Assembly (NCBI GenBank): GCA_947589165.1
Contig: CANQCH010000079.1
Location: 1 to 5,023, forward strand
DNA length: 5,023 bases
Reading direction: 5' to 3'
Source of the DNA: an uncultured Bacilli bacterium
GTDB lineage: Bacteria > Bacillota_I > Bacilli_A > RF39 > UBA660
Positions 1 through 5,023 of the stretch are shown here, piece after piece. The translations under genes were made by a program, and so were the position numbers. Numbering within the stretch: the stretch's first letter is position 1; every line of letters begins with the position of its first letter. The notes below the pieces were generated by a model that searched no databases, was not told the origin of the DNA, and saw nothing but the letters and a program-made list of their open reading frames with translations.

Positions 1-2004
1 ACCTTGAAACTAGATATAAATAAAGCGAATACGGAAACAAGCCTTGGCATTGGCGAAACCTGCCAAGGACAAATCATGGGTGAATGTATAAGTGATAATT
101 ATAATATTGAAAATAATGAAAATGGAGGAATCTATCATCATGATGGCGATGGAATAGACTCAGGAAATGGAGAAAAAGAAGCCGGAGATGATTCGTATCG
201 TTATGCCGGGAAAGACCCAAATAACTATATCTGTTTTGGCACGGATACAGAACCATGCCCAGATGCCAATATGTACCGAATAATCGGTGTCTTTAAAGGA
301 CAAATAAAAATCATAAAAGTAACAGGTAATAAAAGTACCAATAATGGTATAACAACAAATGAAAATATCTTAAAAGGCTATGAAAGTAAATGGCAAAACA
401 TGGTGGTAAATAAAGAATGGTATACGAGTGGGATAAGTAAAGACGTTTTAGAAAAAGATGCGATAGGAACTTATACTTTAGAAACAGCCCAAAGTACTAA
501 CAAAAGTAAAACGGGACTTATGTATTTAAATGAATATATGTATGGAGCCTTACCAAAGAATTGGAACTTACCTGGTAATCGTTATGATGAGGCAACAAAC
601 GATAATTGGTTATATAAAGGTTTAGAATGGACTCTTGGTAAAGTCTTAAATGAAAGTAATAATTATGCCATAGGAGAAACAGGGAAAATAGGCTATAATC
701 CTCAAAGTAAATCCGATGAAGCTCGTTTAAGTTTGTATTTAAAAGAAACGGTAATCTTAAAAAGTGGTAAAGGGACCAAAGAAGAACCATATTATGTAAC
801 TGATACGGGAATAGTAATAAAAAGTTTAACGAAAAATAATGATGAATATAGAGAATTAACAGGCCAAGCTGAAGCCGAAAGTCTAGAAGGAAATGTTTTA
901 AGATATGACTTTCAAATTAAAAAAGATGGGGTATGGAGTGATTGGCAAAGTAGTACAGATGGCACCTTTAGCTTTGATGGTTTAAATCCAGATACCGAAT
1001 ATGAAATAAAGGTTCGGGCTTTAAATAACCGGGGAAACTATAGTGAAGAATATGAAGATAAATTCCGAACTAAATATACTTTCCCAACCATCGCGGTAAC
1101 GGGGACAACTAGTGATGGTGATGTACCAGATGGTAAGTGGACTAATAAAGATTTAACGGTAAATAGTACAACTAGTGATGGAGTAGGCTCATTTACGACG
1201 GAATATTGTCGGACAACAGGAGATAGTTGTGATCCTAACATCAGTAGTGAAAATGTTACTGATAATAGTGAAGGCGAAGAAACTGTATGTTTTTGGAGTC
1301 GACATAATGGAACGGGAACAACCTCAGCCAAAAAATGCTTTAAAAGTAAAATCGATAAACAAGTCCCAAGTTGTACAGTAACGCATAATGGTAGTGAATC
1401 TAGATATGAAAATGGTGTTCCATTAAAAATAACTTGTACAGATAGTGGACCATCAGGAATAAAAACATGTAATGGGGAAGAGACTAATGAAAGTACAATA
1501 ACATCGACAAATGTTGGAGTAAATACCTTTATTGTTGAAGATAACGCGGGAAATAGTACTACTTGTAATGCTACGATATCAGGCCAAAATTGGTATAATA
1601 GTTGTACTCGTAGTTGGATAGACGCTTCATGTTCAGGTGGCTATACTAGAGATTGTAAAGGGTGGAATGGCTATTACAGCTATTCCGGTTATGTTGCTAA
1701 GGCATATGGAGGCTCTAGTTATTGTTCTAAATCTGGAACGCAACATGATGAACAAGATTGGTGGTATGCTAATTGCCATTCTGATTCAAATTCATCTACT
1801 GGAGGATGTGTATGCGATATGTATAGATATCGATCATGGGTAACTACAACATGTAAATCATGGGGAAGTTATTATTGTAAAAGCGGTTATACAGCAGCTC
1901 ACTGGGGATCATGGACAAATTGTTCAAGCGGTTATAATGAATCAAGTTGCTCCGGCAGTGATACAAGACAATGTAGTGCTAAATATTATTATAAATTTGG
2001 TTAA
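1..2004 (+). CDS. Large mosaic secreted/surface protein, 5' partial (FN3 and Ig-like domains, Cys/Trp/Tyr-rich tail)
   Basis: The frame is open from base 1. A TTG at 4 and an ATG at 76 (with AAGGA at 65-69) are possible starts, but neither gives a signal peptide, so I read the gene as truncated by the window edge. Residues are numbered from the TTG. About 42-265 resemble a domain common in surface proteins of gut Bacilli, with landmarks GDDSYRYAG (61-69), YICFG (75-79), YRIIGVF (91-97), GLMYLNEY (171-178) and a closing GKGTKEEPYYV (255-265). About 275-357 look like a fibronectin type III domain (WSDW, LNPDTEYEIKVRALN). About 360-452 and 453-527 are Ig-like segments with paired cysteines, the second opening IDKQVPSC and ending VEDNAGNSTTC. 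Residues 530-666 hold 12 Cys, 9 Trp and many Tyr. No LPXTG motif or C-terminal membrane helix is present, so any surface attachment must lie upstream or be non-covalent. Adhesion or environmental binding is inferred from domain type only; ligand unknown. Confidence 0.8.
   Translation, partial: TLKLDINKANTETSLGIGETCQGQIMGECISDNYNIENNENGGIYHHDGDGIDSGNGEKEAGDDSYRYAGKDPNNYICFGTDTEPCPDANMYRIIGVFKGQIKIIKVTGNKSTNNGITTNENILKGYESKWQNMVVNKEWYTSGISKDVLEKDAIGTYTLETAQSTNKSKTGLMYLNEYMYGALPKNWNLPGNRYDEATNDNWLYKGLEWTLGKVLNESNNYAIGETGKIGYNPQSKSDEARLSLYLKETVILKSGKGTKEEPYYVTDTGIVIKSLTKNNDEYRELTGQAEAESLEGNVLRYDFQIKKDGVWSDWQSSTDGTFSFDGLNPDTEYEIKVRALNNRGNYSEEYEDKFRTKYTFPTIAVTGTTSDGDVPDGKWTNKDLTVNSTTSDGVGSFTTEYCRTTGDSCDPNISSENVTDNSEGEETVCFWSRHNGTGTTSAKKCFKSKIDKQVPSCTVTHNGSESRYENGVPLKITCTDSGPSGIKTCNGEETNESTITSTNVGVNTFIVEDNAGNSTTCNATISGQNWYNSCTRSWIDASCSGGYTRDCKGWNGYYSYSGYVAKAYGGSSYCSKSGTQHDEQDWWYANCHSDSNSSTGGCVCDMYRYRSWVTTTCKSWGSYYCKSGYTAAHWGSWTNCSSGYNESSCSGSDTRQCSAKYYYKFG
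1105..1181 (+). repeat. In-frame 14-base direct repeat pair within the Ig-like region
   Basis: The 14-mer acaactagtgatgg occurs at 1105-1118 and again at 1168-1181, exactly 63 bases (21 codons) apart, so both copies encode Thr-Thr-Ser-Asp-Gly. It is a short internal repeat in the first Ig-like segment of the surface protein, either left from a small duplication or reflecting biased codon choice. Only the 14-mer is shared; the flanking sequence does not extend the match. Confidence 0.55.
1603..1974 (+). repeat. Repeated Cys module C-x8-CSGxxTRxC in the tail of the surface protein
   Basis: Two modules with identical cysteine spacing bracket the C-terminal tail. The first is Cys534-x8-Cys543 followed by SGGYTRD and Cys551 (bases 1603-1656). 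The second is Cys640-x8-Cys649 followed by SGSDTRQ and Cys657 (bases 1921-1974). A degenerate third copy lies between them at Cys617-x7-Cys625-KSGYT (1852-1893), and WGSxxC-like plus C-x-SGY elements repeat at 620-629 and 634-644. At DNA level aagcggttata recurs at 1881-1891 and 1926-1936, a 45-base in-frame period. The even cysteine count (12) fits a disulfide-stabilised extracellular domain, which is inference. Confidence 0.6.
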
Positions 2005-2013
2005 GAGGCTTAA

Positions 2014-2514
2014 ATGGAAAAGAAAAAAAGAATTGTTGAAATAATGATAATCGGATTTTTATTAATAATTTTAATGCTAGTTATCATTTTAATAATACAA
2101 AAAAAATATAATTTAGAAAAGAATACACAATCGACTGAAGAAAATAGTAATAATCGTAATGATAATGATAAGGATAAGGAAACTATTAGGGAAGATTATA
2201 CAGGAATTGTAACTTGTATAATGACTGTTGGTCAAAATGAAGAATATCAAATTTATAATTTAGATGAAATAGATGTAAGTGAAGGAATTGTTCAGTCGCG
2301 GAGCTTTTTTACTCGTATTAAATACGCTGGAAAAGATAATTATGAAGGATTTAAAACACATGAAAAAGTAAATGATCCGACTTATGATGATGAAAATTTA
2401 ACTATTACATATCTTCGAGATGAAAAAGTAGATTTAACAGAATATCAAAGAGATATACAAGAATTTTCAAAAGAATTAGAACAAAATGGTTATACATGTA
2501 GTACAGAAAGTTAA
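2014..2514 (+). CDS. Small single-pass membrane-anchored protein with a two-cysteine extracellular domain
   Basis: This 166-residue protein starts at ATG 2014, with AAGAGG at 2003-2008 as ribosome binding site overlapping the previous gene's stop. A basic N-terminus (MEKKKR) precedes one long hydrophobic helix at about residues 9-28. A polar, Asn/Asp/Lys-rich linker covers 30-58 and a soluble domain about 60-166. By the positive-inside rule the C-terminal domain should be outside the cell. It has only two cysteines, Cys68 (in YTGIVTC) and Cys162 (in NGYTC), placed at the two ends of the domain as if to form a disulfide. The layout, with Cys-containing beta-like strands followed by a C-terminal helix, recalls small DUF1307/YehR-like lipoproteins, but there is no lipobox and I cannot confirm homology. 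The nine-base gap to the upstream surface-protein gene and the shared terminator suggest one transcript and perhaps a shared envelope role. Function unknown. Confidence 0.8.
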   Translation: MEKKKRIVEIMIIGFLLIILMLVIILIIQKKYNLEKNTQSTEENSNNRNDNDKDKETIREDYTGIVTCIMTVGQNEEYQIYNLDEIDVSEGIVQSRSFFTRIKYAGKDNYEGFKTHEKVNDPTYDDENLTITYLRDEKVDLTEYQRDIQEFSKELEQNGYTCSTES

Positions 2515-2541
2515 TGATGATAAAAGTCATTAACTTTTTTT
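2507..2541 (+). terminator. Rho-independent terminator of the surface-protein unit
   Basis: An 11-base perfect inverted repeat pairs 2507-2517 (aaagttaatga) with 2527-2537 (tcattaacttt) around a 9-base loop, and the 3' arm runs into seven consecutive T (2535-2541). The 5' arm includes the TAA stop at 2512-2514, so the hairpin starts inside the coding region. The stem is AT-rich, as expected for this genome. No comparable T-run exists on the opposite strand, so it should act on rightward transcription only. It isolates the surface-protein genes from parA. Confidence 0.85.
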
Positions 2542-2569
2542 ACAATAATAGGTAAATGTATGATAAAAT
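2539..2569 (+). promoter_or_regulatory. Putative sigma-A-type extended -10 promoter for the parAB operon
   Basis: An extended -10 element, TGA followed by TAAAAT, occupies 2561-2569. TTTACA at 2539-2544 matches the -35 consensus at five of six bases, with a 19-base spacer; that is longer than ideal, but an extended -10 tolerates it. Transcription would start near 2576, leaving a leader of about 30 bases before parA. The -35 element overlaps the T-tract of the upstream terminator. An alternative -10, TATGAT (2559-2564), has a poorer 14-base spacer. Confidence 0.55.
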
Positions 2570-2592
2570 ATTAAGTAGCTAATGTTTATAAA

Positions 2593-2599
2593 AGAGGTG
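2593..2599 (+). promoter_or_regulatory. Ribosome binding site that fixes the parA start
   Basis: AGAGGTG matches the 16S anti-Shine-Dalgarno sequence and lies six bases before ATG 2606. The earlier in-frame ATG at 2582 would add eight residues (MFIKEVLV) not seen in Soj proteins, would have no ribosome binding site of its own, and would place this site inside the coding region. ATG 2606 is therefore preferred. Confidence 0.85.
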
Positions 2600-2605
2600 C
2601 TTGTT

Positions 2606-3391
2606 ATGGCTAAAATTATATCTTTGGTAAATCAAAAAGGTGGTGTTGGTAAAACCACGACGAGTATTAATTTAGCTGCTGCTTTAGGTAAATTAGGCAA
2701 AAAAGTACTATTAATTGATATGGATTCCCAAAGTAATGCCACGACGGGTTTAGGTTTAAATGCCAATGATTTTGACCATGACGTTTATCAACTTATCACT
2801 GATAATTGTGATATTCATAGTGCCATTTATAAAACCGATTTTGAAAATTTAAGCATTATTCCGGCGACTATTTATTTAGCCGGGATTGATGTAGAATTTA
2901 TTCGTAAAATGTTAGAAAATAAGAATTTTCAACAAAATATGCAATTAAAAAAACATTTAGATCAAGTTAGAGATGAATATGATTATATTATTATAGATTG
3001 TCAACCATCATTAGGTTTAGGACCAATGAATGCCATGGTAGCTAGTGATTCCGTAATTATTCCGGTTCAATGTGAATTTTATGCTTTAGATGGAATTGCT
3101 CTTTTACTTAATACCATTATTGCGATTCAAAATGATATGAATCCCAATTTACGCATTGAAGGAGTTCTACTTACCATGTTAGATGGGCGGACCAATATCG
3201 GTTTAGAAGTTATCGAAGATATTCGTAAATACTTTGGGGATAAAGTTTTTAATACCATTATTCCCCGGCTAGTTAGATTAGTGGAAGCCCCAAGTCATGG
3301 TAAACCAATTAATGAATATGATCCTACGAGTAGAGCTACAGAAGCGTATATAAATTTAGCAAAGGAAGTGATTAGTCGCGATGGAGAATAA
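2606..3391 (+). CDS. parA: ParA/Soj chromosome-partitioning ATPase
   Basis: This is a 261-residue deviant Walker A ATPase of the Soj type, close to the roughly 253 residues of Bacillus subtilis Soj, and lacks the N-terminal DNA-binding extension of larger plasmid ParA proteins. The ATP-bound dimer binds nucleoid DNA nonspecifically, ParB stimulates its hydrolysis, and in Bacilli it also affects DnaA at the origin (family knowledge). The deviant Walker A motif KGGVGKTT is at residues 11-18, with signature Lys11 and catalytic-loop Lys16. The Walker A' segment is IDMDSQSN at 37-44 and Walker B is YIIIDCQPSLG at 127-137. Other Soj-like stretches are IIPATIYLAG (84-93), VIIPVQCEFYALDG, EGVLLTMLDGRTN and VEAPSHGKP. 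Two normally conserved positions differ: Ser41 where DPQ is usual, and Gln133 where CPPSLG is usual. The gene leads the operon and overlaps parB by 11 bases. Confidence 0.96.
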   Translation: MAKIISLVNQKGGVGKTTTSINLAAALGKLGKKVLLIDMDSQSNATTGLGLNANDFDHDVYQLITDNCDIHSAIYKTDFENLSIIPATIYLAGIDVEFIRKMLENKNFQQNMQLKKHLDQVRDEYDYIIIDCQPSLGLGPMNAMVASDSVIIPVQCEFYALDGIALLLNTIIAIQNDMNPNLRIEGVLLTMLDGRTNIGLEVIEDIRKYFGDKVFNTIIPRLVRLVEAPSHGKPINEYDPTSRATEAYINLAKEVISRDGE

Positions 3392-4253
3392 AAAGAAAGC
3401 TTTAGGTAAAGGCCTAGAACAATTATTTTCAAATACCATCATTGATTTTGATAAATTTGAACAAAATATCGTGGAAGAAAATACGAATAATGTTGTCGAA
3501 ATTAACATTGATGAAATTCGTAGTAACCCTTATCAACCGCGAAAAACTTTTGATGTGGAAACCTTAAATGAATTAGCCAAATCAATTCAAGAATATGGTT
3601 TATTACAACCAATTATTGTGAAAAAAAGCATTAAAGGTTATGAATTAGTCGCGGGAGAAAGAAGAACCAAGGCGGCTAAAATTGCCGGTTTAACGACGAT
3701 TCCGGCGATCATTAAAGATTTTACGGATCAAGAAATGATGGAACTAGCTTTAATTGAAAATATTCAAAGAGAAGATTTAAATCCGATTGATGAAGCCATT
3801 TCCATTAATAATATTTTAAAATTAAGAGGCTATACGCAAGAAGAATTTGCGACTAAAATGGGTAAATCCCGAAGCTATGTTACGAATATTTTAGGTTTAC
3901 TTCGCTTACCCGAAGATGTCAAAAAATTAGTTGAAAAAAAAGAATTATCTATGTCGCATGCTCGTATTTTAAGTAAACTAGATGATGATGCGAAAATTAC
4001 CAGTTTAGCGCATAAAGTTATTAATGAAGAAATAAGTGTCCGTGATTTAGAAAAAATTGCTGGGGAAGATACTTTACCAAAGAAAAATAAAATCAAAAAA
4101 GAAAATAATTATCGTTTATATGAAAATATTGCCAGTGAAGCTTTAAAATCAAAGGTGCGGATTACGAAAAATAAAATGGAAATATATTTTAATGGGGAAG
4201 CTGAATTAACGAAATTATTCGAACAATTAAATATTAAAATTGAGGATGAATAA
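3381..4253 (+). CDS. parB: ParB/Spo0J centromere-binding CTPase
   Basis: This 290-residue protein has the full ParB architecture. The ParA-stimulating N-terminal peptide is KKALGKGLEQLF (5-16). The N-terminal CTP-binding domain starts near VVEINIDEIRSNPYQPRK (38-55) and includes LVAGERRTKAAK (89-100) and ENIQREDLNPIDEA (126-139). A helix-turn-helix lies at about 151-172 (YTQEEFATKMGKSRSYVTNILG), then RLPEDV. The likely C-terminal dimerisation domain covers about 243-290. Family knowledge: ParB loads at parS, spreads as a CTP-dependent clamp, recruits SMC and stimulates ParA. The usual GERRxRA arginine is Lys97 here, a mild change. The start at ATG 3381 lies inside parA. The nearest Shine-Dalgarno-like match, AAAGGAAG at 3361-3368, is far from it, so translation probably depends on ribosomes finishing parA. 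No canonical parS site was seen in the window. Confidence 0.96.
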   Translation: MENKKKALGKGLEQLFSNTIIDFDKFEQNIVEENTNNVVEINIDEIRSNPYQPRKTFDVETLNELAKSIQEYGLLQPIIVKKSIKGYELVAGERRTKAAKIAGLTTIPAIIKDFTDQEMMELALIENIQREDLNPIDEAISINNILKLRGYTQEEFATKMGKSRSYVTNILGLLRLPEDVKKLVEKKELSMSHARILSKLDDDAKITSLAHKVINEEISVRDLEKIAGEDTLPKKNKIKKENNYRLYENIASEALKSKVRITKNKMEIYFNGEAELTKLFEQLNIKIEDE

Positions 4254-4453
4254 TGAATAAAGACTTTAAATTAAATGATAAAGTTATAATGAAAAAACAA
4301 CATGCTTGTGGTACTAATTTATGGACCATTACGCGCGATGGCGTGGATATTAAAATCAAATGTGCTAACTGTGGTCGCGAAGTAATGTTAGATAGATTAG
4401 AATTTATGCGAAAGTTAAAAAAGGTGATTAAACTTGAAAAGACGGAAAGTTAA
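4253..4453 (+). CDS. DUF951 (YyzM-like) small zinc-ribbon-like protein
   Basis: This 66-residue protein matches my memory of DUF951, including B. subtilis YyzM. Shared features are the opening FKLNDKVIMKKQHACG (5-20), a central WTITRDGVDIKIKC (24-37) and a terminal basic segment LEFMRKLKKVI. Cys19, Cys37 and Cys40 (CGT and CANC contexts), perhaps with His17, could bind a metal such as zinc; this is inference. The molecular role of the family is unknown to me. Homologues often sit near parB or ychF in Bacilli, which fits its place here. Its ATG shares one base with the parB stop (TAATG at 4251-4255), and GAGG at 4242-4245 is a suitable ribosome binding site seven bases upstream, so it is probably coupled to parB. 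No signal peptide or membrane helix is present, so it should be cytoplasmic. Confidence 0.9.
   Translation: MNKDFKLNDKVIMKKQHACGTNLWTITRDGVDIKIKCANCGREVMLDRLEFMRKLKKVIKLEKTES
4421..4427 (+). promoter_or_regulatory. Ribosome binding site supporting a TTG start for the AbgT-family gene
   Basis: AAGGTGA lies six bases upstream of TTG 4434, inside the 3' end of the DUF951 gene. The next in-frame ATG (4479) would remove the basic N-terminus and most of the conserved His-Pro-Val motif that opens AbgT proteins, and has no comparable site, so TTG is preferred. Confidence 0.75.
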
Positions 4454-5023
4454 AGAAAAAATTGGTTTACATCCCGTGATGGTATATTTAATACTAAGCT
4501 TAATTGTGATTGTATTAAGTGGGGTTTTATCGTGGTTTAATGTTCAAGCTACTTATAATCAAGTATCTTCTATAACGGGAGAATATAGTGTTACTACCGA
4601 AGCCGTTAATTCACTGTTAAGTTTAAGTGGCTTAAAATATATTTTTACAAATACCGTTTCTAACTTTGCTAATTTTGCCGTGTTAAGTCATTTAATTATT
4701 ATCTTACTTGGCATTGGTTTAATGGAAAAAAGTGGCTTTTTAAAAACGGTTATTACGTTATTAACGAAAAAGGCGAAAAAAACAACTGTTACCTTTGTCT
4801 TAATTTTAATTTGTTTATTAACATCTTTGATTGGTGATCTATCGTATTTAATTTTTATTCCGTTAAGTGCCTTACTATTTTTATATGGAAAAAGAAATCC
4901 GATGTTAGGAATTATCGCGGCTTTTTCGGCTTTAACAATTGGTTCGTCTATAAGTATTATTTTAACTAGTGTCGATTCTAGCTTAAATACGATTACGGCT
5001 TTAAATGCCCAAATATTAATTGG
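4434..5023 (+). CDS. AbgT-family transporter, 3' partial
   Basis: The first 196 residues of a multi-spanning membrane protein are visible; AbgT proteins usually run to about 500, so more than half lies beyond the right edge. A basic cytoplasmic N-terminus (KRRKVKEK) leads to the family's HPV motif (13-15) and a first helix at about 16-35. An extracytoplasmic loop follows, then SLSGLKYIFTNTVSNFANFAVL (63-84), which matches the family's S-x-x-G-(I/L)-x-x-(I/F)-x-x-x-V-x-N-F pattern. Further helices lie near 84-97, 119-133, 136-151 and 157-178. GIGLMEKSG (93-101), GDLSYLIFIPLSALLF (134-149) and Asp181 align by memory with conserved AbgT segments, Asp181 probably being the conserved acidic residue of the substrate/ion site. 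Family members import p-aminobenzoyl-glutamate or export sulfonamides; substrate and direction cannot be assigned here. The gene overlaps the DUF951 gene by 20 bases. The GFSANL-like segment is diverged (GSSISII). Confidence 0.85.
   Translation, partial: MKRRKVKEKIGLHPVMVYLILSLIVIVLSGVLSWFNVQATYNQVSSITGEYSVTTEAVNSLLSLSGLKYIFTNTVSNFANFAVLSHLIIILLGIGLMEKSGFLKTVITLLTKKAKKTTVTFVLILICLLTSLIGDLSYLIFIPLSALLFLYGKRNPMLGIIAAFSALTIGSSISIILTSVDSSLNTITALNAQILI

Noticed and set aside
1105..1181. Repeats in the surface gene as a CRISPR array or mobile-element ends
   Set aside because: There are only two short copies, in frame within a coding region, with no regular spacer series, inverted ends or transposase.
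74..1331. Reverse-strand open frames at 74-256, 518-790 and 1038-1331
   Set aside because: They lie antisense to the well-supported surface-protein gene, have low-complexity Leu/His/Tyr or Ser/Val-rich translations typical of shadow frames, and have no ribosome binding site or recognisable domain.
1637..1843. Forward 68-residue open frame within the surface-protein gene
   Set aside because: It is an alternate-frame reading of the Cys-rich tail. The main frame has the coherent repeats and cysteine spacing, while this frame shows no domain.
2582..2605. Upstream ATG giving an eight-residue extension of ParA
   Set aside because: It has no ribosome binding site, the extension is not Soj-like, and a strong site precedes ATG 2606.
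3875..4096. Reverse-strand 73-residue open frame inside parB
   Set aside because: It is antisense to the conserved helix-turn-helix region of parB and its Phe/Ser-rich product looks like a shadow.
1..5023. parS centromere site (TGTTTCACGTGAAACA-like)
   Set aside because: I looked for the palindrome around parAB and elsewhere by eye and found no CACGTG core or near match.
1..5023. Mycoplasma-type code (TGA = Trp)
   Set aside because: The many tryptophans in these proteins use TGG, the open frames contain no TGA, and all stops are TAA.

Overview
The window reads as chromosomal DNA from a low-GC, Gram-positive-type bacterium, most likely a gut-associated or uncultured member of Bacilli (the RF39/Erysipelotrichia-like side of the class). 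The evidence is AT-rich sequence, Bacillus-like Shine-Dalgarno sites, Soj/Spo0J-type ParA and ParB, a DUF951 protein, and a large secreted protein of a type I associate with gut Bacilli. All five stop codons seen are TAA. Every tryptophan codon checked is TGG, with no in-frame TGA, so nothing suggests the mycoplasma code. The taxonomic placement is inference from memory of families, not a search.

Region 1 (1-2541) is a surface or secreted-protein cassette. A large mosaic protein, cut at its 5' end by the window edge, carries an N-terminal Firmicutes surface-protein domain, a fibronectin type III-like domain, two Ig-like cysteine-containing segments and a cysteine/tryptophan/tyrosine-rich tail with internal repeats. 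Nine bases downstream lies a small single-pass membrane protein with an extracellular domain that has two cysteines. A strong intrinsic terminator overlapping the second stop codon closes the unit.

Region 2 (2539-5023) is a tightly packed operon starting from an extended -10 promoter whose -35 element sits on the terminator T-tract: parA (soj), parB (spo0J), a DUF951 zinc-ribbon-like small protein, and the start of an AbgT-family transporter that runs off the right edge. Successive genes overlap by 11, 1 and 20 bases, so translation is probably coupled. ParA and ParB act in chromosome segregation and origin regulation; the family and the DUF951 neighbour suggest an origin-proximal chromosomal position. 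The link to the AbgT transporter appears to be positional only.

No mobile element, CRISPR array, tRNA or rRNA was seen, and no gene-free stretch exceeds about 100 bases. I did not find a convincing new multi-gene system. The best lead is the repeated cysteine-rich tail of the large surface protein together with its small membrane-anchored partner.
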